From: Pelobates cultripes
Lineage: Eukaryota > Chordata > Amphibia > Anura > Pelobatidae
DNA: 64,000 nucleotides
Reading direction: 5' to 3'
NCBI GenBank assembly: GCA_933207985.1
Contig: OW240916.1
Location: forward strand, 132,046,871-132,110,870
Part shown: positions 33,530 to 45,439 of the stretch, one piece after another
How positions within the stretch are numbered: the first letter of the stretch is position 1
Layout of the letters: the number at the start of each line of letters is the position of its first letter
The notes under the pieces: model-generated
What the model saw: only the letters and a program-made list of their open reading frames with translations
Databases searched by the model: none
What the model was told of the DNA's origin: nothing
Made by a program: the position numbers and the translations under genes

Positions 33530-34500
33530 GGATTTATCAATCTGGACAAAGGGTGGCCTTAAGACAAGCTTCACCCTTTTTTGCTTAACAGGGGAAGTGG
33601 ATCTTGCCTTAAGCTCCACCCATTTGTCAAAATTGTCAAGCAGAGGTAAAATTCATAAGACAAAGTAGTCCTTACTTTGTTTTATGTTTTAAAGTGGAAT
33701 AGTTTAGAAATTAAGAAAATAAGGATATATTCTAAAGGTAAGCGGAAACAATGGGAGAAACGTAAGTTTGAGGTGACAGAGACATTTTAAGCTCTCCAGG
33801 TCTAAAATTTGCGGGCAGAAACTCGTCTGCCTTTCTCCAATCCTCCAATATGATTCCTGAAAGAAAATAATACTGAAATATAAAAACCAGAGGTTTGCTT
33901 ATTTACAATATTTACTCCTTAAGTACTTGCGGGGGAATACCATCAGGCCCTGTTGATTTATTTATATTCACATTCCTTAGTTGCTCTAAAAGCTTGACTC
34001 AAGTCATCCAATCACATTCTGCATTTTATTGATGTTCATTTATTAACACACATCTCTGATTTCAGTGTACCTTCACTTTCATTCTTTTTTTGCTGTGCCT
34101 AAGATTACAAAGAGTCTCAACAGAGTCTCAACAGCATGTACAAGAGCAACAATACTTAACATAGATAAACAGTTTGCATTAAATTTAATACGGTGAGTAA
34201 TAATGCGTTACATGGCTTTACGATGATGGAGCACAATTTTATAATGTAATGATAATGCTAAGCGAAAGTGTCCAAGTAGTTAGAAAAACAAAACATTCAA
34301 ATAGAAAATAACTACTAGACATGGCAAGTAACTAATAACTGAGTAGTACCACTAGGTGGCAATTGTTTGGGGGATTGGTATATGAAGTAAAATGGAGAAA
34401 GCAACATAGATTACTGCCTACAGGAAAATATAGAGCTCTGGCTATTGAGGTAATAAAAGTAGTTAAAAGGTTCAGCCTACTCTTCTCATATCGTGGATGC
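33530..34500. other. Unique sequence, no gene seen
   Basis: AT-rich; a short 13-bp tandem duplication (AGAGTCTCAACAG) near 34,110-34,136. Nothing else recognised. Confidence 0.4.
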
Positions 34501-34504
34501 TACC

Positions 34505-35338
34505 ACAATAAAAGTAATGACTCATGTCCCACTTATCTGCACCCCACCAGCCCCAGCCCCAGGCACCAATACAGTCAAGAGCTCTGGTTTCAAAGATGCA
34601 GGGTGACGATCAGGATCTGATCTCGAGGCCTTCTTCCAGGCTGCTGTCTGAGACAATGCAGGGTTTGAGGCATTGGAAGTGCTCTGTCCCAGTTTAGACC
34701 GTGGTCCAGGTAGATGGTGGTCCACCGCAGAGCCGAGCTTTCAGTGCCTAAGTGCCTGTCTCCATTTCTCCTGTGTTGTTTTAAAGCTTTTCCCAGCATT
34801 CCGCAGCTTGGTATTATCACTTAGAAGGTCAGGCTGGATTGCAGTTGCTGCTCCAGATCTGAGCACGGCGCTGAATCCTGTGTCAGAACTGCGCCCAAAT
34901 TCTTTCAAAGGACTGAGAAAGCCACTTTTCTTGTGAGGTCCACAGCATGGAGGCCTACTGGGCAGTAGTCTTTCCATTGGCGTCCATCTTGAAACACTGT
35001 TAGCAGAGGGTTAAACTGCCAAATTCAGCTGATGTTAGTGGGTGGGGGAGGGAGGGGTAGGAGAGTGATAAGTCCGCCCTGCAGATTTTAGAGCGAGGAG
35101 AGTGGCTGTCTCTCTTCAACTCCTTCACCCATAGGCCGCAATGCTTCGCTGCCGGCTCCCGGTAACGGACTGTGTCTGTCAAGGTATCCCCTTAGTTGCT
35201 AATAATGCACGGTGGAGTATTTTTAGGCTTATGGTCCTGGGTTTCCGTAGAGTTTTAATCCGAAAATGGAGGAGCCCGCTCGGCACACTTCTGGTCAGCT
35301 TGATGGTCAAGCTCCTCCCCCTTCACTTTAATACTTGA
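34505..35338. other. GC-richer block, unidentified
   Basis: About 830 bp, richer in GC than its flanks, with abrupt edges at ACTCATGTCCC and at CTTTAATACTTGAGG. Short open frames occur on both strands without family motifs. The minus strand contains AAGATGGACGCCAATGG and the plus strand AAAATGGAGGAGCCCG, words often seen near LINE 5' regions. It may be the 5' untranslated part of an L1-like element; this is a guess. Confidence 0.3.
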
Positions 35339-36404
35339 GGTTTTTAGAATTTATGTACTTGCAAAAAATTGGGGTTGATATTGCTCTCTTTGGCTATCAC
35401 ATTTTCATTTTCTAGATTAGACCATCTAATTGCCTATTTACAGACATTATTGACTTTGAATTCTATGTTTTACATATCAGGATATAATAGCAATCATCTA
35501 TTCCTTAGTAGGTCTTAAAATTAGATGAATACAACCTCAGAAAAACAACATGACATATTACACTGTGTCATGTCATGATTTATTTTATGAAAAAGAAACC
35601 ACTATTAGCAGCAATAATGTGAAATAATCATTTTCTGTACGACTTTATCAGTCTCTCACATCGGTGGGGAGGAATTTTGGCCCACTCTCTGTGCTTCAGG
35701 CTTGCCAGAACTTGTTTATGCACAGGTCTCTTAGGGTCCTGCCACAGCATGTCACTTGGGTTAAAATTTGGACTTTGACTGGGCCATTGCAACATATTGA
35801 TTCTTTTCATCCATTCTGTTGTAGATTTGCTGGTATGCTTGAGATAATTTTCCTGTTGCATGACCCAGTTTCGACCAAGCTTTAGCTGTAGGACAGATGG
35901 CCACAAATTTGATTCTAGAATACTTTGGTTTACAGAGGAGTTCATGGTCGACTCAATGACTGCAAGGTTCCCAAGAGGTGAGAGGATTACCCCTCCACCA
36001 GGGCCGGACTGGGAAAAAAATTCGGCCCGGGCATTTTTCAATCACAGTGGCCCCCTGAGAAGGGGGTGGGGCCAGAGAGGGTGTGTTTTGTCATCACTAA
36101 TGACAAGCACGCCCCCTCTTAAAGTGAGCATGTTAGTTCAATGCGCAGAGCCCTGCTGAAGAGCTCTAGCATGAGAAAAAGGCCCTGTATTTGTTCTGCG
36201 CAGCGCAAGCAAATTTAATAACATACTTCTGCTGTGTTTGCTTTTAACTTGTCTCTGGTGTCTCCATAAGTGTGATACCAAAGGACAAAAGGGCCAGTAA
36301 ATCGTATGGTGCATGTGTTTGGAGCCTGCTTGTGAGATTGCATGTATTGTAGAATGAGCTGATTGTGGTGTCAATTTAATTCGTGTTTTTGGTGTAATAT
36401 GTGT

Positions 36405-36790
36405 GGCTACGGGCTGTAGAGAGTGTGTGTATAGGGGGCATAGAGTGTATAGGGGATGTAACGAGTGTGTGCATACAGGCTGTAGTGTGTGTGTGTATAT
36501 AGGTGATGTAGTGTGTGTAGGGGTTGTAGAGAGTGTGTGTTTAGAGAATGCTGTGTGTGTTTGCTTACAAAGAATGTACAGTGTGCATAGGGGATGCAGA
36601 GTTTGTATGTCAGGAATGTAGTGTGTATAGGTGGTGCAGTGTGTGTGTGTGTAGGGTATCTTGTGTGTAAAGGACCCAGAGTGTGTATAGGAGATTGTAT
36701 GTGTGTGTATAGAGGATTCAAAATATATATAGGGTTAGGAATCTAGCGTGTATCTGGAGCGTAATGTGTGTAGTGGTTCAGTGTGAAGGG
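36405..36790. repeat. GT minisatellite within hAT
   Basis: Units such as GTAGAGAGTGTGTGTATAGGGG and GATGTAGTGTGTGTAGGGG. Confidence 0.8.
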
Positions 36791-36889
36791 TGCTGTAATG
36801 TGTGTGTTCTTATCTGCCGTGATATTCTTTGTTTCTAATTTTCTTCGTCTGTTAACTCACTGAGGGTTATTTCATATGTTATACATACG

Positions 36890-37475
36890 TGTGTGTGCTG
36901 TATATGTGTGAGAGTGTGCTGTGTGTTGTGTGTGTGTGAGGGTGCTGTGTTTGTGTGAGGGTGATGTGTGTGTGAGGGTGCTGTGTGTTTAAGGGTCCTA
37001 TGTGTGTGAGGGTGCTGTCTGAGGGTGCTGTCCATGTCTGAGGGTGCTGTGTGAGCGGGAGAGCTGTGTGTGTGGGGGTGCTGTGTGTGAGGGTGCTGTC
37101 GGAGGGTGCTGTCTGTGCCTGAGGGTGCTGTGTGAGTGGGGGTGCTGTGTGTGAGGGTTCTGTGTGTGAGGGTGCTGTCCGTGTGTGAGGGTGCTGTGTG
37201 TGGTGGGGTGCTGTGTGTGTGGGGGTGCTGTGTGTGTGTGAGGGTGCAATGTGTGTGGGGGTGCTGTGTGTGTGTGAGGGTGCAATGTGTGTGAGAGTGC
37301 TGTGTTTGTGAGTTTGTGCTTTGTGAATGGGGGTGCTGTGTGTGTGCTGTGTGTCTGAGGGTGCTGTCTGAGGGTGCTGTGTGTGTCTGAGTGTGCTGTA
37401 TGTGTCTGAGGGTGCTGTGTGTCTGAGTGTGCTGTGTGTGTGATTGTGCTGTGTGAGGGTGCTGTGTGTGTGAGT
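36890..37475. repeat. GTGCTGTGTGTGAGG minisatellite within hAT
   Basis: A dense array of 12-18-bp units on the theme GTGTGTGAGGGTGCTGTGT. The long His/Thr/Pro minus-strand frame here is compositional. Confidence 0.85.
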
Positions 37476-38289
37476 GCAAAAATGTTTATTTAAATATGTA
37501 TTTTTTGTATTTAAAAAAAAAAAAAAAGTTATATCCCCCGTCCCTTCGTACCTTTAGCCTGGGAGTGCTGCCTTCCCTGGTGGTCTCAGTGGTGAGAGTG
37601 AACTCTATCCTTCAGGGCTAGAGTTTACTCTCGCGAGATCTAAACGTTGCCGTGGTAACCGCGGCAAAGCTCAGACCTCACGAAAGGAACCCGACGGAGC
37701 TGCTGGCTGGAGCTCCTCGGGTCCTCTCCTGCATTTGTCCGGTATGCCCGATGGCCAGTCCGGGCCTGCCCTCCACCACCGTGCTTGACAATTGGTATGA
37801 AGTTTTTGTGCTAATATGCTGTGTTTGGTTTACGCCAAACGTGGCACTGTGGATTATGGGCAAACATCTCCACTTTGGTCTTGTCTGTCCAAAGGTAATT
37901 TTCCCAGAAGTCTTGTGGTTTGTTCAGATGATTCACCTGAATGCTCCAGACCAGCAAACTGCTAGAGCTTTATTTTTTTAGAGTTGGTCACACTTGCTGA
38001 TGATCAATTAATCAAGGGCATATGATTAGCAGCACCTGTCTGCTACTTAGCCTCTTAATTCCTATGGAAGCAGTAAGGGTATACTTAGTTTTTCACAAAT
38101 GGCTTCTCCATTTCGCTTTATTTTTGTTAAATAAATTGTGACGGTGTAATATGTCATGCGTTCCTCTGAATTTGTATTTGCCTAATTTTAAGACCTGCTA
38201 AGGAGCAGATGATTGTTATTATGTCCTAATGTTTAAAACCATATAATTCAAAGAGGATGTACTTTATTTTTCCCATAAATGTATTTTAT

Positions 38290-39285
38290 ATAGGATGCCT
38301 CTGATTTATCTGATTTAAATGCCATTTTCTTACTTATTTTTTTTTTTTTACATTTCTTGTCTTATCTTCCTACTAAGCCACATTGGTTCAATTAAGTTAT
38401 CTTATATTTGTTACCCAGCGTATATACAGAGAACTGTACCTTTCTAGTATTTGTTTGAATCCATTTCCTTTATCCTCCATACTTTTGCAAAAGAGAGGTT
38501 ATGTCAGTCAATGACATGTAAAGCTGCCATTAGCATATTGAATTTCACCTTAAATTCCCACTTTACTAAATAAACCTGCAATCCCTGAAAACCCCCAAGT
38601 TCAGGTAATAGCCAAAGACATGTTTGAGATGGCTGTAGATTGACTAACCTTGGGGTAGAAAGGCCTGTGCCTCCTTTATCTATTTAAATTTGTAGATGCA
38701 CCTTTTGCTAAGTCACTGCTTTTATTATGTTATTATTTTTATAGTTATTTTTTATTTTTTATTTTTTTAGTTATTGAAGAACTGCAGAATAATTGTTAGA
38801 TGGCACTTTGCCCTAGCCATACTAGGATTGCCTCTCCAAAGGAGTTCATACCTCCTCTAGAGCAACACTTAGTTTTGCTTTCAGATGAGAAAATTAAACT
38901 TAACACAAAGTATAGCCTTACTTACAGTTACATACTTGGTATGCTCACCATTGATGTACTGTTTTTACAAATGTGGTATGTGCATCTATTGTATTACTAT
39001 TACCATTACCATATTTATCTGCTACTACAAAAAAAATAAACACATAAAATACAAAAAAGAAACCTGCAAGTCGTGTTCCCTATCAAGGCAAACATGAGTT
39101 CTGTGATGAGTGTAGAAGCAGGTGTGGACCATGAAAATCTGTCATTTTACCGAAGCCACAGCGATATACAAGCTGATGGGTTAATGCTTTTTACCAACCA
39201 GCACTACTAATGTTTAAATGACACAAACAAATGTAAACATCTGTATTTACTACAACATTTTTTTTTACTTTGTCTCTGGTAAACA
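38290..39285. other. Unique AT-rich sequence, no gene seen
   Basis: No coding potential or element termini recognised. Confidence 0.4.
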
Positions 39286-39289
39286 ATAT

Positions 39290-39645
39290 GTTGTAGAGCT
39301 CTGTGACATTTTCATACACACCACATTATTGAGTTTTATTGCTGTGAAGCCCTATGATATTCTTATATGGACCACAAAATCACTAGTTTTGGAGCCTTTT
39401 GAAATTCTAAAACAACTCAAGATTACTACAAGTTGAATTGCTGTGGAACTCTGTGATAGTATCATGCATACTACAAGTTTACTACAAGCTTTATTGTTGT
39501 GGAGCTCATATATATATTCCTACACCCTTACTGGGAGTGTTATTGCTGTCAAGTGCTGTGATACACATTTTGCACATTAATGTGAGCTTTTTTGTTTGCT
39601 GTGGTGCTCTCTGACATTATCATAGACATTCTGCGATCCTAGAAA
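39290..39645. repeat. Decayed tandem repeat, period about 51 bp
   Basis: The consensus ATTGCTGTGGAGCTCTGTGATATT recurs with phases near 39,295, 39,346, 39,391, 39,445, 39,501, 39,550 and 39,603, i.e. steps of 45-56 bp. Copies are strongly diverged, so the array is old. Confidence 0.65.
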
Positions 39646-39649
39646 AGAG

Positions 39650-40710
39650 GCATCCATTTTAGAAAAAAGATCTGAGTTATACAGAGGGGCCTAGAATCCT
39701 AAAAACGAGGTATGTATGTTGTTTTACCTAACCAGTTCACTGTGATCTCATTGATCAAATTCTCCAAGAACCTTGGGATTGCTCACATTACCAAACCCAA
39801 GAGAATTGCAGCTTGGGCTTTTAAGAAAGAAAGTTTAATTTTAAAACTGTGTTGTTTATATTGTGAAAATTGTATCAGCCTTTTTTTTTTTTTCTTCAGA
39901 TAAATAGATTGCGCTTACATTTGCATATGTTTGGTGAAACTAACTTGAAATTCACATCCACACTGTTCTTTTACAAGTCTCAACTGGGGTCTTTGCCAGA
40001 TCTTAGTGGCTGTCCTTTGCTTGAGGAGAATGTCGGTGAATAACATACGTGAAAATACTTAAAACTTCACCATTGTTAGCCTTTTTATTTCTCATGTGCT
40101 GTCCATTTAGATGTGATTAGTCCATGGCTGTTTTACAGCTGACCTTACTTGTGCTTCGATGTAGGTGGGTCACTATGTAATGACTTTTATATGAAATATA
40201 ATATGTGGATTCTACTTGATTCTAAAAAAAAGCAAACTACTTCTTTTTTCAATGTTCAGTCACAGAGGCAGTAGGTCCCCTGCATTTGCGATGGTCAATT
40301 CATCATAGCATCAAAGCACAAACTCAGATTATACCGTTGCCAATCTTAATGGTTATGGAACTGTGATGTGCATCGATGTTTAATTAAAAGCAGCAAACTG
40401 TTCTAGCTTCACATTTATATGGAGATCATGGCTCGACTGACCCTTGCTTTTACATTTTTCATATAGATAGTCCATTAAAATTAACAAAAAATTCAAATAA
40501 TAAAGGCAAACATTTTCTACAGGAATTGTAATTTCCTGTTATTTGATACCTTTCAGTTGAAACATTTGCTACCCTTGGCATTTTCAGATAAATATTTCAT
40601 AAATCTCAGTGTAACACAGTTTACTTGGCATATGTAGTTCACTTTACTCTGCATCATTTCTAAAATTGGGAGGGTGACACCTGCTGCATCTTTTAGAGTG
40701 CCTATAACCC
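39650..40710. other. Unique sequence, no gene seen
   Basis: No coding potential or element termini recognised. Confidence 0.4.
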
Positions 40711-40714
40711 TTTA

Positions 40715-41150
40715 TATTATTATTATTACTATTATTATTATTATTATTATGATATTTATAGAGCGCCGTCAAATTCGGCAGCGCTTTACAATGGGTGGAC
40801 GAACAGACATGTATTTGTAACCAGACAAGTTGGACACACAGGAACAGAGGGGTTGAGGGCCCTGCTCTATGAGCTTACATGCTAGAGGGAATGGGGTAAA
40901 ATGACACAAAAAGGTAAGGATAGTATTAGACTAATGACAGTTGCAGAAGAAAAATCAGTCAGGAGCTATTAACAGTTTAATTGATATGCTTTTATGAAGA
41001 AGTGGGTTTTTAACGATTTTTTGAAGGAGTGGAGACTGTGTGAGCATCTAACGGAGGAGGGAAGCGAGTTCCACAGAACGGTGCAGCCCTCAAAAAATCT
41101 TGAAGGCGAGCATCAGAGGTGGGAGTACGGACAGAAGATAGACGTAAGAA
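40715..41150 (-). pseudogene. CR1/L2-like LINE 3' end with C-terminal codons
   Basis: On the minus strand an open stretch encodes a VLWNSLPSSVRCSHSLHSFKK C-terminal block followed by SLKTHFF and a stop near 40,975, the usual last ~40 residues of L2/CR1-type LINE proteins. About 260 bp of 3' untranslated sequence follows, with CCTCTGTTCCTGTG and GTCCAACTTGTCTGG, ending in GCGCTCTATAAAT and a long (TAA)n tail. This copy links the shorter tails elsewhere in the window to a LINE. Confidence 0.8.
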
Positions 41151-41169
41151 CGTAAGATGTAAGATAGTC

Positions 41170-42390
41170 TATAGAACAAAAACTGATACAGACCCTTTTT
41201 GGAAAAAGAGGAGACCTCTCTTTCCCTTTCACAGATAGACGTCAATTCTAAAATATCTGATCTATTTACAGGGTGGGGATTATTGGGGCCCATAAACTAC
41301 ATATAATGTGTGAGGGTAACTCATAGAGGAGCGCTGAAACTTTTTAAAATACAATGAGAGCAAAAGTCTAAAATGGGTTTAGCACACATTGGTGAAATGA
41401 CTTAGCCGCTAATACTATTTGTTTAGAAAATAACAACTGGCAAAACAATCTACATTATCTTTGTGACAGTTTAATGCACAAACTCATATTCTTTTATATT
41501 TATAACATTGTCACAGGTACAGAACAATTAAGCGGATATCTAGCCAGCTAGCAGTAGCAGAGTGAGCAATGTGCTTATATGTAAATTCAGAGGCTTCCAA
41601 CAAAGAGAATGTGAGAGAGAAATGGAAAATGGGTCTGTTGAGGGTAACATGAGTTGCAAATTCATTATAACTCTAAGGATCCAGGGCCTGGTTGCAGAAA
41701 AACTCCCTTCTTATTAACATCTGCCAAAAAATAGTAGTATGCCAGAAAATGTACTCTCCAAGAGTTATTTCATTGGGTGAATTTCTATGCTTACAAGCTT
41801 GGCTGCAAGGTTTTGTGGACAATTGCCAAAAGAAATTGAATATTTTTGCCAACATATAACATCCCACGATGGCTGAAGATAAAGATATTTCATTTTGTTT
41901 CTAATCAAAAGTTTTTGTTGCCAAAGCCAAACAATAAGGACTAAAATAACAAAAAGGATATTTTTAGTAGACCAGAATATAATGAAAACTGACTTATACT
42001 GTATCCCAGACTACATGCATCTGAATGCAGTTTTTATACAGGTATGATATCTCTAGTCGCAGGATATTCAGGCTTTGGGTGGGTAGAATTGTAAGGCAAT
42101 GTAAGATTCAAGATTGTAGTAGGGTCAAAGACTGTGTGAATAGCAGTGGACCAGTAGTGGAGCAGTGTTTACAAAGAAGCACTTCTCGGTTGTAATCGGG
42201 AAGATTTTAATCGGTTGTTGTTACAATAAAAATAATAGTATTAGTAATGACTACTAACTGAAACTTTTATCATGGGCAATTTCCTTATTTGCTCAATGTA
42301 CCCTGGCATGCAATGGTACAATGGGGATAAGAATCATTAAGATACAAATGGCATAAGGAAAGGAAAACTGAAATAAATAAAAAGACAATG
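41170..42390. other. Unique sequence, no gene seen
   Basis: No coding potential or element termini recognised. Confidence 0.4.
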
Positions 42391-42395
42391 CTGCT

Positions 42396-42660
42396 TTAAA
42401 GGGACATTATAGTCACCAGAACAACAACAGCTTAATGCAGTTGTTCTGGTGAGTATAATCATTCCCTGCATCATGTAAACACTGTCTTTTCAGAGAAAAG
42501 ACAGATGGCCACTGGAGGTGCTTCCACAGTGCTGCACATTGTGAACTGAATTTCCCTCACAAAGATGCATGTATTTAATGCACCTCAATGAGTTGGTGCT
42601 GACTGACTAAGCCAGCGTTTGGCCCCACCCCTGTCACACCTCCTTGACGATTTCAGTAAA
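42396..42660. mobile_element. T2/Kolobok-like MITE, left part
   Basis: Starts TTAAAGGGACATTATAG with CACCAGAACAAC and its inverted copy GTTGTTCTGGTG soon after, and CACTGTCTTTTCAGAGAAAAGACAG inside. The right terminus is not clear. Confidence 0.6.
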
Positions 42661-45000
42661 TCCAGTGCTTTCCCTATGGGCTGATCAGAGGCGGAACCAG
42701 ACCTGGTGGACTTGTGCAGCGCAGGAAATAAAATAAGTTTTAAGGCCCCCTTTCAAGGGGGCTAAGGGGGGGGGGGGTGGTGGTAAGCCACCTAAATGGT
42801 GGTTTTGACACTATAGGGTGTCAAAATAAAGGGGCTTTACCTACCTCTATCCCTACATGCTTTGTACATTACATTTTTATTGCTCAAGAAGCATATCCCT
42901 ATTTGTTGGCTATGCCAGCATTTGTTGGTATACCTCAACATTTCTCTTTGAAGCCTTTGAAATGCATTGTAGGCTTAATGAGTGTGTCCCAACATGATTC
43001 AGAGGTGCCCACTGAAAAAAGAGAGACTCTCTCTATTTTTCTGCAAATTATACAGGTGAGATGTATCCCCTTTCTAGATGGAAAGCACATAAGTGCAATT
43101 TCAGAGGACATTACACCCAATTATGTACACATTTAAAGAAGTAGTAGTGATTCCGGGACCGGAGTGCCGTCATATCACTAAACAACGCATGAGGGAGCAG
43201 AGAGAAACTGCAGAAAGGTTACTGCTCCCTCGTGCGCCACCTCAATGCTCCCCGGAAACATTAAAGCGGAGGCCGGCTTTAATGTTTCCTGCGTGGCTTA
43301 GCAAAGGGCTGACAAATGCCAGGCGCCAGGGCGAAATGTCTAACTTCCCCCCTACTTTTGTCCCTGGCCCCTTATGTGCCCCCCCCCTCTCCCCGAAGTA
43401 TGAATCCTGGAGATGTCACTTGTGGTTTTGGTGCTTAGATTTCTAATTTAAAGACTGTTTTTCAGTACAAGCAATATAGGCAAAGCACAAGAGATCTTAT
43501 ACAAATTTATTTTGGGGTTGATTGTGGCATTAGAAAGATATGGACACAATGATAATGAACAGAAAAAGAAGGAATTCCTTTTTGTTAATCAAAACACAAG
43601 TGACAGTATAGCAAACAAAAGTGAAGGGTATTCACTAAATTATTAATTGTGGAGAATTAATGAGACTGAAATAGCGGACCTAGGAAATATCAGAGTTGGA
43701 GAATGTTCCAGATTTTTATTATTAATAATTGACATGTATCTATCCTGTAACATTTCCTCCAGATTAAGGTAATTAGCTCTTCCTACTGCCCTCTGTGCAT
43801 TGGTTACATGAACATAAATGGGAATCCATTGATCCATCTACAACAACTCTAACAGTACTTACTTCTACTCCCATAATGCTAATCTATTGACAGGTTTGCA
43901 GAACATCATGGGGCTTGAGTTGGGAGCTGTTGACAGCACCTGATAAATGATTTTAAGTAGCCTTGTTAAATTCAAATTGTATTTTGTATATATTTTGGTC
44001 TTTATGTCAGCACACTATTTAGAAGTAATTGTTCTGGTTGTACCCCCAATTCCCCTTTTTTTTCCCTATGTGTGAACTAACCAAGATCCGATGCAGCCGA
44101 TAAAGATTGCATGAGCAAGTAATGATAATATATCTCTATACTTTAGTATAACTAGTACTTAGTTTGTTTTTGGATAGTTTTTTTTTGTCATGAACACTGA
44201 GGTTGATGTGCTTTTGCTGTACTGAAGCAACAACCTGGAAGAGTTCCCATCGTAGCCGGGGTCAGGGTATATTCTTCATGCTGTACGGTCATAACAGGTT
44301 GCTGTGATCACTCGCTTTCTTGTAAGACAGGGCCTTGTTCAGTGTGATACTTGTGCTGCTGTCAGAAGCAATGAGGGTCAGTGGTTGTGAAGACAAATTA
44401 GTTTTGACAAGCTTAATGACCCCAAGGAGAGACCAAAAAAAGCTTGCAACTTTGATAGCAACTGGAGTATAATTGGCTGGCTCTGTCAAACAAGCAATGT
44501 GTTAAACCGACCAAATCCTCTCAAGCCCTGCAAGAAACCCATTGAAAAGAAGGTGGACGATTGCCATAGTTTTCTTTGAGTTTACAAAAGCATCAACAGG
44601 CTACTTTTAAATAGACTCCATTTTAGCGGGCAGTGTGACTTTGAAGGAAACAGCAGAATCTCCCAGGAAAAATGCAAATAACTTAAGTTTGGCAGAAATC
44701 AAAAAAGTATCTCTATTGTAACAATATCCCAATACAGGGATTGTTCTATGGCATTGTTAACTTTGTTTGATAGATTTGAAGACTGTCTTCGGGAATAAAA
44801 CCAAAGTATTTGTAAAAAGTTATTTTGTTTTCTGTTATATAATTACATATTCTTTAAAGTTCTGCTGATTTCAAAGTACCAGTTGTATTTTAGAAAGGAT
44901 TATTTTTTCAAGTCAACATGTCAAAGTAGCTAATATCCATTGCTAGTGTTAATTTTTTTTTTTTTTTATACATGACATTGTTTTGAGGCTCATAGTTACC
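42661..45000. other. Unique sequence, no gene seen
   Basis: A CAGAGGCGGAACCAG word near 42,686 could be a decayed hAT end. Two ~118-codon open frames near 42,777-43,446 lack recognisable motifs, splice context or homology that I can name. Confidence 0.35.
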
Positions 45001-45004
45001 ATAA

Positions 45005-45438
45005 CCACTACAATTGAATGGCGTTGTTCTGGTGTCTATAGCATGTCCCTGCAAGCTCTTGAATGTAAACACTGTCTTTTCAGTGTGCAGCACCTATGAT
45101 CAGCACCTTCGTACTCTGCATGCAGGCGCTGTCACTCCTCATAGAGATGCATTGATTCCATGCATCTCTATGACTAGGTGCGGATTGGTGCAGTGTGGCA
45201 TTTTGCGTATTAGCCTTGCAATGCTTTTCTGTGGGAAAGCATTGGGTTGACTGAGATCACCAAGATTGATTAACTCTGCCATGGAGGCGGGCCATGCACG
45301 GTGTGGGAGAAAAGGTGAGTAATATCACCTTTTCAATGGGATGAGAGGGGGGTCGCTCACCTAAAACAGCCACAACGGCACTATATTGTCAGGAATACGG
45401 TACATGTTTGTGTTCCTGACACTTTAGTGTTCCATTAA
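45005..45438. mobile_element. T2/Kolobok-like MITE, right part
   Basis: Contains GTTGTTCTGGTGTCTATAGCATG and CACTGTCTTTTCAG, as in the copy at 42,396, and ends TCCTGACACTTTAGTGTTCCATTAA with TTAA at 45,435-45,438. The left terminus is degraded. Confidence 0.6.
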
Positions 45439-45439
45439 G

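Larger units (their letters stand above)
35999..37768. mobile_element. Non-autonomous hAT element, 1.77 kb
   Basis: Ends CAGGGCCGGACTGG and CCAGTCCGGGCCTG are inverted with one mismatch, and CCCTCCAC is duplicated at 35,991-35,998 and 37,769-37,776, a canonical 8-bp hAT target duplication. The target is a Tc1 transposase, so this is the younger insertion. The interior holds two GT-rich minisatellites and a sub-terminal segment with GAGAGTGAACTCT/AGAGTTTACTCTC, and no transposase. Same family as the composite element at 11,320-19,102. Confidence 0.93.
35628..37930 (-). pseudogene. Tc1 transposase remnant interrupted by hAT
   Basis: Upstream of the hAT, codons from 37,930 to 37,777 give the region around the first catalytic Asp (a LWTDKTKVEMFAHN block) and end in a glycine-rich HGGGG motif. 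Downstream, 35,990-35,628 continues with LGRNWVMQQEN, HTSKSTTEW, LQWPSQSPNFNPSDMLW and IPPHRCERLIKSYRK, the C-terminal half of a Tc1-family enzyme. The hAT inserted within the glycine codons. The Asp of the usual QQDN motif appears as Glu and the IE of PIEMLW as SD, and a stop lies in the HVWRKPNTAY region. The enzyme is dead. Confidence 0.88.
35453..38253 (-). mobile_element. Tc1-type transposon with long inverted termini, split by a hAT
   Basis: Segments 35,453-35,600 and 38,105-38,253 are inverted copies sharing CTAATTTTAAGACC, GTAATATGTCAT and AGATGATTG words, giving terminal repeats of at least ~145 bp. Between them, on the minus strand, lies a Tc1 transposase remnant cut by the hAT at 35,999-37,768. 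The N-terminal DNA-binding half is missing: promoter-side sequence near 37,960 joins directly to the catalytic domain near 37,925. Confidence 0.82.

Noticed and set aside
36835..37479. 214-codon His/Thr/Pro-rich open frame
   Set aside because: Translation of a GTGCTGTGTGTGAGG minisatellite; several frames are open at once.
42777..43446. Two ~118-codon open frames
   Set aside because: No family motif; they overlap sequence that looks like an old repeat.
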